A stretch of DNA of 36,650 bases from assembly GCA_016180645.1 (NCBI GenBank), contig JACPAV010000041.1:1-36650 (forward strand), given 5' to 3'. This document shows positions 16,105 through 24,171 of this stretch, piece by piece. The notes below the pieces were generated by a model. The model worked only from the letters and a program-made list of their open reading frames with translations, was not told the DNA's origin and ran no database searches. Source of the stretch: Nitrospirota bacterium (GTDB lineage Bacteria > JACPQY01). Made by a program: the position numbers and the translations under genes. Numbering within the stretch: position 1 is the stretch's first letter; every line of letters starts with the position of its first letter.

Positions 16105-16866
16105 TCAACGCAGTGCCAGGAGGCGGAGGAGGCCGTCGAGGATGGTGTAGGGGTGGGGCGGGCAGCCGGGGATGTAGAGATCGACGGGGACGGTGGAATC
16201 GGCTCCATTCCGGGCTTCCGGATGGCTGACGTAGGGTCCGCCGGAAATGGCACACGCGCCGACGGCGATGACGATGCGTGGCTCGGGCACGGCGTCGAAG
16301 GTTTTCTTCAGGGCCCGTTCCATATTCTTCGTCACGGGACCGGTGATGAGGAGTCCGTCGGCGTGACGAGGCGAGGCGACGAACTGGATTCCGAATCGCC
16401 CCAGATCGAAGACGACCGTATTCAAAACGTTTACATCCGCCTCGCAGGCGTTGCACCCGCCGGCGCTCACTTGCCGAAGTTTGAGGGACCGGCCAAGCAG
16501 TTTCTTCAGCCGTGCATCCAGCGCCTCGGCCAATCGAAGTGTCTTGCCGTCGGAGAGTAGGTCTTCCCTCCGGCGCACGGCCATGCGGTAGTCGCGGGTG
16601 GCGGTGACCGCTCCCTCGGGGCAGGCGCGGACGCATTCGGAGCAAAACAGACAGCGGCCGAAATCGATCTTGGTTTTGGCTTCTCCGACTTTGGGCGAAA
16701 TCGCGTCTGTCGGACAGGCCGCGGCACAGTCCATGCAATCGGATCGACACCGGTCTGAGTCCACGGTGAGACGGCCGACGAACCGGTCCGGCATTTCAGG
16801 CTCCGACTTCGGGAAGTCCACGGTGCGGAACCCCTGTTGAATTCTGGCACGGAGAACTCGAATCAC
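16105..16866 (-). CDS. hyfI: Fused ferredoxin/NuoB-like small subunit (HyfH-HyfI type)
   Basis: The 253-residue protein joins two subunits that are usually separate. The N-terminal part (to about 100) starts like HyfH/NuoI and carries two 4Fe-4S motifs (CRSDCMDCAAAC and CLFCSECVRAC). The C-terminal part is a NuoB/[NiFe] small-subunit domain with GGCNACE, GACAISGG and IPGCPPHP, giving four cysteines for the proximal cluster. It would pass electrons from a soluble donor to the membrane arm. I used the GTG start at 16866, just 7 nt after the large-subunit stop, because the sequence from there aligns with HyfH N-termini; a longer in-frame reading only overlaps the large subunit. It is the last gene of the operon. 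Confidence 0.8.
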   Translation of the reverse strand: MIRVLRARIQQGFRTVDFPKSEPEMPDRFVGRLTVDSDRCRSDCMDCAAACPTDAISPKVGEAKTKIDFGRCLFCSECVRACPEGAVTATRDYRMAVRRREDLLSDGKTLRLAEALDARLKKLLGRSLKLRQVSAGGCNACEADVNVLNTVVFDLGRFGIQFVASPRHADGLLITGPVTKNMERALKKTFDAVPEPRIVIAVGACAISGGPYVSHPEARNGADSTVPVDLYIPGCPPHPYTILDGLLRLLALR

Positions 16867-16873
16867 GTCAGCC

Positions 16874-18397
16874 TCACAAATCGTGTCCGCAATAGGAAAG
16901 ATTGAAACTCTTGTTGCAGAGTGGGAAGTCGGAGATCTGCATTCCGCGCAGCGCCATCGCGAGGCCGGTCCAGTTGTGAAAGGACGGATCGACCATCTTG
17001 TACCGGCTGAAACGACCCCGTTCATCGGTCGAAGCCACGTGGCAGATTTCACCCCGCCACCCTTCGACCAGAGACACGGCGACGGCATTCGGCTTCAGCG
17101 GGCCGACGGTGGACTCAAGCGATCCCTCGGGTAGACGGTTCAACTGTGTCCGGACGAATTCAGCCGACTCGAGGATCTCCAGCCATCGGACGTGGGCGCG
17201 GGCGAAGATGTCGCCGGTCGGCCACGTGGAAGCGGTGGTTTCCTTCCAGGCCGACGGATCGATTGGGAACTCCCTTCTCACATCCCGTTCGATTCCACAT
17301 GCGCGGGCGGCGACTCCGACCAGGCCCAGATCCAAGGCCGTCTCACGGGAAATGACACCGGTCCCATTGAAGCGATCGGTGACGAGATGGGATTTCCACA
17401 TCGGTTGTCCCGCGCTCTGAACATCCTTCATCGCGTCGTCCAATCGATTCAGAATCGAGCGGACTCGTTCTGGCTCAACCTCGTGCCGGACTCCGCCGGG
17501 GCGGACGAGTCCGCGGCCAAACCGATTTCCGCAGAGCGAGGCGGTGAGGTTCAGAAAATCTCCACGGAGCCGCCCGAAGTAGGATGCCGGTGGAAGGTAA
17601 CCGATGTCGTTGGCCAATGCGCCAAGGTCGCCCACGTGATTGGCGAGCCTTTCAAGCTCGATCGCGATGGCGCGGATCGCGAGCGCACGTGGAGAGGGGG
17701 CGCTTCCGGAGAGTGTTTCGACGATCTGAGCGTAGGCGGTCGCGTGCCCGATGGTCGTATCGCCCGCGGCCGTTTCCATGAGGTGGATCGTTCGCTTGTT
17801 CGGCCCTCCGATGAGGGCTCGCTCCACGCCACGGTGCTGGAAGCCGAGGGCGATCTCGAGGTGGAAGACTTTTTCGCCGTGGCACTGGAACCGAAAATGC
17901 CCCGGTTCGATGATCCCGGCGTGGACCGGTCCAACGGCGACCTCGTGGACTTCTTCGCCCTCCACTCGGAAGAAAGACGTAACCGCCGGGATCAGTTCGC
18001 TTCCGGAACCGCGGCTCAACACATCTTCACGTTCGTCGAACGGGTGATGGAAACGAACGGGCTTCAGCCACGGATGCCCCACGGGCCGAATCCCGAACTG
18101 CTCCGCAATCTCCCGTTCGAACAGTTGGACTTGAGGACAGTCCGGCGTGATGGAATCGACCTCGGCTCTTACGTCAGTCACGGCCAGATCGAGTCGCTGC
18201 GATTTCGGGCGGGCCAGAAGAACGGTGAGGAGAATTCCGTCTCCTGGGCCGGGGGTGCCGAAGAACGCCACGACCCTCGACCCGGATTTGACGCTATCGA
18301 TCACCGTCGATCGAAAAACCTCCGGGACGAGCCGGGGGATTTCCTTCGTGGCGATCCTACCGCCGTTGGAATCGCCTGCGAGCGACGGCTCACTCAT
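16874..18397 (-). CDS. hyfG: NuoCD-like large subunit lacking [NiFe] ligands (HyfG type)
   Basis: The 507-residue protein fuses a NuoC-like domain (to ~150, with FEREIAEQFGI) to a NuoD/hydrogenase large-subunit domain (VGPVHAGIIEPGHFRF at 155-170). True group 4 hydrogenases have two CxxC pairs holding nickel and iron. Here the first pair region reads ETAAGDTTIGHATAY (208-222), with the Cys positions replaced by Ala and Thr. The C-terminus ends NKSFNLSYCGHDL instead of DPCxxC. It therefore should not bind a [NiFe] centre, and it fits the energy-converting hydrogenase-related (Ehr) group that links hydrogenases and complex I. Its ATG overlaps the HyfF-like stop by 4 bp. The substrate is unknown. 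Confidence 0.85.
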   Translation of the reverse strand: MSEPSLAGDSNGGRIATKEIPRLVPEVFRSTVIDSVKSGSRVVAFFGTPGPGDGILLTVLLARPKSQRLDLAVTDVRAEVDSITPDCPQVQLFEREIAEQFGIRPVGHPWLKPVRFHHPFDEREDVLSRGSGSELIPAVTSFFRVEGEEVHEVAVGPVHAGIIEPGHFRFQCHGEKVFHLEIALGFQHRGVERALIGGPNKRTIHLMETAAGDTTIGHATAYAQIVETLSGSAPSPRALAIRAIAIELERLANHVGDLGALANDIGYLPPASYFGRLRGDFLNLTASLCGNRFGRGLVRPGGVRHEVEPERVRSILNRLDDAMKDVQSAGQPMWKSHLVTDRFNGTGVISRETALDLGLVGVAARACGIERDVRREFPIDPSAWKETTASTWPTGDIFARAHVRWLEILESAEFVRTQLNRLPEGSLESTVGPLKPNAVAVSLVEGWRGEICHVASTDERGRFSRYKMVDPSFHNWTGLAMALRGMQISDFPLCNKSFNLSYCGHDL

Positions 18398-19971
18398 GGT
18401 TGGCCGCTCACACCTTCAAGGGCTTCCGGGTGTTCTGCGGGGGGAATTTCCGAAACTACCTGCGGGATCACGGCACCGGATGCCTCGTTCAAGTCTCCCA
18501 CGGGGCTTACGATGGCGGCGGCTTGTTCCAGCATCGAGCGAGCGCCCGCGGGCATCCATATTCCCAGGATGAGGAGAAAACCGAGGGGCGCCCAGATGAG
18601 GAATCTCGCCGTCCCGCCTGATGTGTCAGGATGCGCTCTGTCTCGTTTCCCGGCCCACACCACCGGAAGGACCAATCGCAACGCCCCGGTTAGGACGATG
18701 AACAGACCGACGAGGAGCGCCGCAAGTGGGGCCCATGCACGTTGATCGACGGCGGCGCGCGCGACCTGAAATTCGCTCATGAACGTGGCGAACGGCGCGA
18801 GGCCGACGAGTGCGAGCAGCGCGGCGTAGAGGCCCGTTCCCCACGCCGGCACATCGCGCGAGGCCCCGGCCAGGCGGTCCAAATCGTACGATCCGTGTTC
18901 CTGCCCGAGACGGCCGGCCGAGAAGAACGCGACGCACTTGCCCAAGGAGTGATTGAGAGTGTGGAACATCGCCGCAAACGCGCCGGCAGGTCCCAGCCCG
19001 AGCCCCAACGCGATGATTCCAATGTGCTCCACGCTGCTGTAGGCGAGGAGGCGTTTCACGTCCTGTTGGGTGACGATGAACACCGCCGCGACGGCGATGG
19101 AGAAGCTGCCGAAGAAGATGAGAACCTGGTGGGACCAGCCCGCGTGTCCCGTCGCCCCTTCCACAATGGGGAGATATCTTGCAATGCAATAAAGTGCGGT
19201 GCTGAGGAGAAAGCCCGAGAACATGGCGGAAACCGGGGCCGGGGCCTGGCTGTGTGCATCGGGGAGCCAGCCGTGGAGGGGTGCGATCCCGGCTTTCGTT
19301 CCGTAGCCAACCAGCAGGAATAGGAAGGCGACTTTGATCGGGGTTGGGCTGAGGGCGGCCGAGTGCGCCACGAGATCGGTCCACAGGAGGCTCTGGGACG
19401 CTCCCATGTCCACCCCCCGGGCCGAAGTGCCGACCAACAGAGTGCCCATGAAGGCGAAGGCGACGCCGACCGAACACATGACGAGGTACTTCCACATGGC
19501 TTCGAGCGAAGCGGAGGTTCGGTTTAGGCTGATCAGAAAGGCCGTCATGAGCGTGGTCGCCTCCAAGCCCACCCACATCAGGCCGAGGTTGTTGGAGGTC
19601 AGAACCAGCGTAATGGCCGTGAGGGCGCCGAGCCACAGCGCTCCGAACTGGCGGGCGCGACGAAGGGGAAATTCATTCCTCCCGATGGCCGCGTGGAAGT
19701 AGAGGCGGGCGTAGACCGAGCTGAGGAGGAACACCGCCGACAGAATCATGTGGTGAAACGCGGAAAGGGCGTCAATCCGCAACCAACCGCCGGGCGTTGC
19801 GAGTGGTCCCCCTGAAAATACGGTGCAGGCCACGCCGCAAGCCGCCGCGGCAAACACGGCCACGACGCCGGCCACCCACCCGAGCACACCGGAAGGCGAG
19901 CGGGCGACAAGGATCCCTGCCGCGCCGAGGGGCGGGATGAGCAATGGAAGGATGATCCAGATCGGCTGCAT
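18394..19971 (-). CDS. hyfF: HyfF/NuoN-like antiporter-type membrane subunit
   Basis: The 525-residue protein is a hydrophobic, many-helix member of the Mrp/NuoLMN antiporter family. Characteristic blocks are LMWVGLEATTLMTAFLI (the conserved glutamate helix), GYGTKAGIAPLHGWLPDAHSQAPAPVSAMFSG and KRLLAYSSVEHIG. These hold the lysine and glutamate residues used for proton or sodium translocation. It starts 1 nt after the HyfE-like stop and its stop overlaps the HyfG start. It is the second antiporter-type subunit of the complex, next to the HyfB-like one. Confidence 0.88.
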   Translation of the reverse strand: MQPIWIILPLLIPPLGAAGILVARSPSGVLGWVAGVVAVFAAAACGVACTVFSGGPLATPGGWLRIDALSAFHHMILSAVFLLSSVYARLYFHAAIGRNEFPLRRARQFGALWLGALTAITLVLTSNNLGLMWVGLEATTLMTAFLISLNRTSASLEAMWKYLVMCSVGVAFAFMGTLLVGTSARGVDMGASQSLLWTDLVAHSAALSPTPIKVAFLFLLVGYGTKAGIAPLHGWLPDAHSQAPAPVSAMFSGFLLSTALYCIARYLPIVEGATGHAGWSHQVLIFFGSFSIAVAAVFIVTQQDVKRLLAYSSVEHIGIIALGLGLGPAGAFAAMFHTLNHSLGKCVAFFSAGRLGQEHGSYDLDRLAGASRDVPAWGTGLYAALLALVGLAPFATFMSEFQVARAAVDQRAWAPLAALLVGLFIVLTGALRLVLPVVWAGKRDRAHPDTSGGTARFLIWAPLGFLLILGIWMPAGARSMLEQAAAIVSPVGDLNEASGAVIPQVVSEIPPAEHPEALEGVSGQP

Positions 19972-19972
19972 C

Positions 19973-20608
19973 TTATCCTTTCAACGAATCCATCTGGTCG
20001 GCATCGATGTGATCGAAAGCCCGATTGATCTGCTGGAGCGCTATACCCATGACGAACACGGCGACGAAGACGTCCATCAAAACCCCGAGCTCGACCAGGA
20101 ACGGAATCTCACCCACTACCGCGACGCCGAACGCATAGATTCCGTTTTCCATCACCAGGAAACCAAGGACCTGCGTCAGCGCCTTTCGCCTCGCCACAAT
20201 GAGGAAGAGTCCCGTGAGAATGCTGAACAGGGCCGCGGGGAAGACGAGATCCGAGACCGGCCGGCCGGGGAACGGGAAACGCGTGCCCATCCAGAATGAG
20301 GCGGCGAGGACCGTGATGCCGATGACCATCGAGCTGGAATATCCGATGTACGGCTGCCTCTCGCGCCGGACGTTTGCCTGTTTCACCGCGCGAAAAAGGA
20401 GTCGCGGGAAAACGATTCCTTTGAGGGCCATCGTTCCCAGCGAGAGGACCACGGCGCGAATCGTGATCCCGTCCGAGCGGATCAGAAGGGGGAGGATGGA
20501 AATAATGGCGCCTTGAAGCGCGACGAGACGGATCAACCGGCTTGCACCCAGGAGGAGGAGATTCAGGAGAATCGAGGAGACCAGAACCGAATTGACCCAG
20601 ACGAGCAT
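19973..20608 (-). CDS. hyfE: HyfE/NuoK-like membrane subunit
   Basis: The 211-residue protein has about six or seven membrane helices and matches HyfE, the subunit whose C-terminal half resembles NuoK. The conserved block VLGFLVMENGIYAFG carries the membrane glutamate of this family, followed by FLVELGVLMDVFVAVFVMGIALQQI. It lies between the NuoH-like and HyfF-like genes with 3-nt and 1-nt gaps, so it belongs to the same transcript. Confidence 0.85.
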   Translation of the reverse strand: MLVWVNSVLVSSILLNLLLLGASRLIRLVALQGAIISILPLLIRSDGITIRAVVLSLGTMALKGIVFPRLLFRAVKQANVRRERQPYIGYSSSMVIGITVLAASFWMGTRFPFPGRPVSDLVFPAALFSILTGLFLIVARRKALTQVLGFLVMENGIYAFGVAVVGEIPFLVELGVLMDVFVAVFVMGIALQQINRAFDHIDADQMDSLKG

Positions 20609-20611
20609 GGC

Positions 20612-21508
20612 TCAGGCCACCGCCAGCACGAGGGCAAGGGCGGACATCACGGCTGCGCCGACCAGAAGTTTGGGCACGGCGAGAAGTCTAAGGCGTGGAA
20701 GTATCGATTCCACCACGCCGGTGACCACGGCGAGCCCGAGGAGCGCCACAGGGAAAACGAGGGGACCCCATGCCGATCCGCCCAGGGGAAGCAGGACACC
20801 CGCGACGAGAGATGCCAGAATCCAAAGCTTGAGGGCGGAGGTGTATTGGATGAAGCCAAGATCCGGTCCGCCATGATCGAGGACCATCACCTCGTGGATC
20901 ATCGTCAGTTCCAGATGGGTGTTGGGATCGTCCACGGGAATCCGCGCATTCTCCGACAGAAGAACGATCCCGAAGGCCGTGGACGTGAGAAGCAGGGCGG
21001 GGAGGTGGGCGCGCCACAGTTCGGGAGTGAGAGCGGAAAACATCTCTGTGATGGAAAGGGTGCCGGTGATTCGCGCGAGTACCCCGAGGCCAAGGAGAAG
21101 GGCCGGTTCGGCGAGTGCGGAGAACTGAACCTCGCGGCTCGCTCCCATCCCTTCGAAGCTGGAGCCGGTGTCGAGAGCGGCGATGACGGTGAAGAAACGC
21201 GAAATGCCCATAAGATACGCCAGGAGGATGAGATCCCCCTCGAACGCGACCGGTCCGGTGGCGCCGCCGAGGGGCAGGATGAGGCATGCAGCCGCGGTTG
21301 CGCCGAGACCCACGACCGGTCCAGCCCTGAAGATCCACGTGGTGGTTCCGCTGTAGACGGCGCCTTTCCGCAGAAGTTTCCAGACATCGAAGTAAGGTTG
21401 GAGGAACGGCGCGCCGCGCCGTCCAGCGAATACGGCCTTGGTCCGGTTGATGACTCCGAAAAGGAGAGGCGCGAGCAGGAAGGGGATCAGGGCGTGGACG
21501 AGAATCAT
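20612..21508 (-). CDS. hyfC: HyfC/NuoH-like membrane subunit
   Basis: The 298-residue protein is a NuoH/HycD-family subunit that connects the peripheral arm to the membrane arm. Typical blocks are GVINRTKAVFAGRRGAPFLQPYFDVWKLLRKG, as in group 4 hydrogenases (seen near residues 15-50), and a later NARIPVDDPNTHLELTMIHE-type segment. I chose ATG at 21508, 7 nt after the HyfB-like stop. The in-frame extension to 21778 only covers the HyfB-like C-terminus in another frame. Confidence 0.88.
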   Translation of the reverse strand: MILVHALIPFLLAPLLFGVINRTKAVFAGRRGAPFLQPYFDVWKLLRKGAVYSGTTTWIFRAGPVVGLGATAAACLILPLGGATGPVAFEGDLILLAYLMGISRFFTVIAALDTGSSFEGMGASREVQFSALAEPALLLGLGVLARITGTLSITEMFSALTPELWRAHLPALLLTSTAFGIVLLSENARIPVDDPNTHLELTMIHEVMVLDHGGPDLGFIQYTSALKLWILASLVAGVLLPLGGSAWGPLVFPVALLGLAVVTGVVESILPRLRLLAVPKLLVGAAVMSALALVLAVA

Positions 21509-21515
21509 TTCGGAT

Positions 21516-23510
21516 TCACCCCAGCTTGAGAATGAGGAGGACGAAAAGCGTGGCAGCGAGATAGAGCACATAGAGCTGAAGTCGTCCATGCTGGAAACTC
21601 TTGAACCGTGCGAACAGCAGCTCGGCGGCGCGGAAAGCCGGCGCGAAAAACTCTTCGGAGGCGGCATCAGGGGTTTCCGTGGCGTAGCGGGCCGAGCGCG
21701 GGAAATATCCGTCGACGTTGATCGCATGTTTTCTTGTCCGCAGGACTCTTCCGAACAGGTCCGTGAGAGGTTGAGCAAACGAGGAAGCGGTGTATTGCAT
21801 CCGAGCGGCCGGTCTTGCGTACCCGCAGTCCCACGTGACCGTTTGTTTCACGGATCGTCCTCTCAAAAGCCGATTCCTGACCACGGCCACCACGCCCGCC
21901 ATGCCGACGAGGACGGCCACTCCGATGGAGAGAGACCGGGCGATGGTGGAAAGTTCTTCAAGGCCCGGGAGGCCGCCATCCATCGCGGGGATAAACTGTC
22001 CCACAACGGGGACGACCCATTGAAGCGCGTAGGGCGCGGCCAGTCCGATGGCCACGCAGAGGCCCGCGAGAATGAACATCGGGACTCGCATCCATGGGCC
22101 GACTTCATGGGCCCTCTCGGCGTGAGTGGATCGCGGCGAACCCAGGAACACGATCCCGAAGGCTTTGGTGAAGCAGGCACAGGCCAGACCGCCGATGAGC
22201 GCGAGGCTGACGATGACCGCGGCGGAGGCCGCGGGCCAGGGCATCGAATCCAATGCGCCCCGGAACGCGCCGACGTAGATGAACAACTCGCTCACGAAAC
22301 CGTTCAGGGGAGGAAGCCCGGAGATGGCGATGCTTCCCACGAGGAACGTGAGAGCGGTCCAGGGCATGGTCTTGGCGAGTCCGCCGAGATGGTCGATGTC
22401 GCGGGTTCCCGTGGCTTTCGCCACCGCACCAGCGCCAAGGAACAGTAGACCCTTGAAGACGGCATGGTTGAGAACGTGGAGAATGCCTCCGGCGAATCCG
22501 GCCACGGCCAGGGTGGGGCGACCGGTGGCCAATCCGAGGACGCCCAGACCGATGCCGAGTGTGATGATGCCGATGTTTTCGATGCTGTGGTAAGCGAGGA
22601 GCCGTTTGAGATCGTGTTGGGCCAATGCGAAGAGGACACCCAGCACGCCCGATGTTGCGCCGATGGCGATGAGCGCCCAGCCCCAGGTCGGCGATGGCGT
22701 TCCCATCAGGAGCAACATGCGCAGTAGCCCGTAGATTCCCGTTTTGATCATCACGCCGGACATCAGGGCGGAGACGTGACTTGGTGCCGCGGGATGGGCC
22801 TCGGGCAGCCAGACGTGGAGCGGCACGAATCCGGCCTTGGTGCCGAAGCCGACGAGAGCCATGACGAAGATCGCGGTGGGGTGGGCCCACCGGCCGCCGA
22901 CATCGCTCCACCGGTCGAAGTCGTAGGAGCCGGCCTGCTGTCCCATCAGGAGGAACAGGACCAGCACGAACGCGGCCCCGGCCTGGCTGGCCACCAGATA
23001 GATCCATCCGGCCTTCCGCACCGAATCCTCTTGATGCTCGGAGGTGACGAGGAAAAACGAGGTTAGGGCCATGGCCTCCCATGCGATGAGAAAAAAGAGT
23101 GCGTTCCGGGCCAGAACCACCACGGCCATGCTGAGCACGAGACCGGCGAAGAAGAATTCCCGGGCGCCGGTCTTGCCGTGAGGGGCCTCGCCCCGGGTGT
23201 ACTCCACGCCGTAAATGGCAGAGAGGGCGCTGAGGCCCAGAATGGCGAGCAGGAAAAATGCGGAGAGAGGGTCGAGCTCGATGGACAGCCGGCCGAAGGG
23301 CATGGCCCATTCGATTGCGGCCGAGACGGGATGTGCGCCGGCAAGCACGGCGATCGCGGGGACCATCCCGAGAATCGAGCCGGTGGCGACCACGCCCGCT
23401 CCAAGCCGACGCGCCGTGTCGGAGCCTCGCACGAGGAGGCAGGCCACGCCGCCGGCGGCGATAATGAAAAGGCCGGACAGGAGCGTGACCAGCAGGAGCG
23501 TCTCGGCCAT
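21516..23510 (-). CDS. hyfB: HyfB/NuoL-like antiporter-type membrane subunit
   Basis: The 664-residue protein is a hydrophobic NuoL/M/HyfB-family subunit with about 15 membrane helices. Visible family blocks are FFLIAWEAMALTSFFLVTSEH, GFGTKAGFVPLHVWLPEAHP, SALMSGVMIKTGIYG and KRLLAYHSIENIG, with the translocation glutamate and lysines. A HyfB-like C-terminal extension contains TWDCGYARPAARMQYTASSF. It is the first structural gene of the operon, 35 nt after the ArsR-type gene. No formate dehydrogenase or HyfD gene is present. Confidence 0.88.
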   Translation of the reverse strand: MAETLLLVTLLSGLFIIAAGGVACLLVRGSDTARRLGAGVVATGSILGMVPAIAVLAGAHPVSAAIEWAMPFGRLSIELDPLSAFFLLAILGLSALSAIYGVEYTRGEAPHGKTGAREFFFAGLVLSMAVVVLARNALFFLIAWEAMALTSFFLVTSEHQEDSVRKAGWIYLVASQAGAAFVLVLFLLMGQQAGSYDFDRWSDVGGRWAHPTAIFVMALVGFGTKAGFVPLHVWLPEAHPAAPSHVSALMSGVMIKTGIYGLLRMLLLMGTPSPTWGWALIAIGATSGVLGVLFALAQHDLKRLLAYHSIENIGIITLGIGLGVLGLATGRPTLAVAGFAGGILHVLNHAVFKGLLFLGAGAVAKATGTRDIDHLGGLAKTMPWTALTFLVGSIAISGLPPLNGFVSELFIYVGAFRGALDSMPWPAASAAVIVSLALIGGLACACFTKAFGIVFLGSPRSTHAERAHEVGPWMRVPMFILAGLCVAIGLAAPYALQWVVPVVGQFIPAMDGGLPGLEELSTIARSLSIGVAVLVGMAGVVAVVRNRLLRGRSVKQTVTWDCGYARPAARMQYTASSFAQPLTDLFGRVLRTRKHAINVDGYFPRSARYATETPDAASEEFFAPAFRAAELLFARFKSFQHGRLQLYVLYLAATLFVLLILKLG

Positions 23511-23545
23511 GGGGTTCTGGATCTTCCCTGAAAAACGAGCAGGTC

Positions 23546-23893
23546 CTAAACTCGCGCGAGGTTCTTCAGAAGAGTTTCGCTCTCGCGCAGCTTCTTCCGG
23601 AGAATTTCGGCGATCGGGCGGAGGACGCGGAAGATGTCCCGGTCCTTGATGGCATAGAAGACGTTCGACTTGGCCTGTCGCGAAGTGAGAATGCCGGCCT
23701 GCCGGAGAATGGCGAGGTGCTTGGACAGGCTGGATTGCTCCACGCCGAGGTCCTGCACCATGCGGCCCACGGTCGCTTCGCTCTTTTTCAGGTATTCGAT
23801 GACGGCGAGGCGGACCGGGTGGGCCAGCGCCCCTAGAAAATCGGCTTTGATCTTGAACACGAGATCCGACCCGCGATTACCAGAGATGGCCAT
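23546..23893 (-). CDS. ArsR-family transcriptional regulator
   Basis: The 115-residue protein has a winged HTH of the ArsR type: GALAHPVRLAVIEYLKK, then VGRMVQDLGVEQSSLSKHLAILRQAGILT as the recognition helix region. It has no CxC metal-sensing pair in the usual place, so it is probably not an arsenic sensor. It is transcribed with, and directly upstream of, the Hyf-like operon (35-nt gap), and so probably controls it. An imperfect dyad overlaps its start codon, consistent with autoregulation. Confidence 0.85.
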   Translation of the reverse strand: MAISGNRGSDLVFKIKADFLGALAHPVRLAVIEYLKKSEATVGRMVQDLGVEQSSLSKHLAILRQAGILTSRQAKSNVFYAIKDRDIFRVLRPIAEILRKKLRESETLLKNLARV

Positions 23894-23911
23894 ATGCGAA
23901 TGCTATCATAT
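23892..23911. promoter_or_regulatory. Dyad over the arsR start, possible operator
   Basis: The sequence ATATGCGA...TATCATAT is an imperfect inverted repeat around the arsR start region, and a minus-strand TATGAT lies within it and could be a -10 box. ArsR-type repressors bind AT-rich dyads with ATA and TAT ends. The assignment rests on position and form only. Confidence 0.35.
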
Positions 23912-24171
23912 GTTCACGCCGCCATTCCCTACACCCGCGGGGCGGCGCGTGTCAAGCGGAGTGTGGTGCTCGGCGGTAAGGGTCCTGGCCCCGCTCATGG
24001 TTCGATTCGCTGCGGCGGACTTACCGCGATGAAAGGACTTCATTGAATCCTCTGAACCGCCCCGTCCGCCTTACGCAATATGCAAGATTGACCCGCAGCC
24101 CCGAGGTCCACCCGGCACTGGGGGTTGATGAAATTCGGCTCCAGGGAGACAATGCTCGGGTGGGAGTTGTA

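Noticed and set aside
15907-16560. Plus-strand frame of 217 aa and a further one at 17192-18745 (517 aa)
   Set aside because: Both are opposite the clearly conserved Hyf-like subunits and show no domain or ribosome site.
16105-23510. A functional formate hydrogenlyase or [NiFe] hydrogenase
   Set aside because: The large subunit lacks both CxxC ligand pairs and no formate dehydrogenase, maturation or nickel genes are present in the window.
23973-24027. GCGGTAAG ... CTTACCGC inverted repeat before the propeller lipoprotein
   Set aside because: The arms are perfect but 39 nt apart in GC-rich sequence, with no other regulatory sign; this could be chance.
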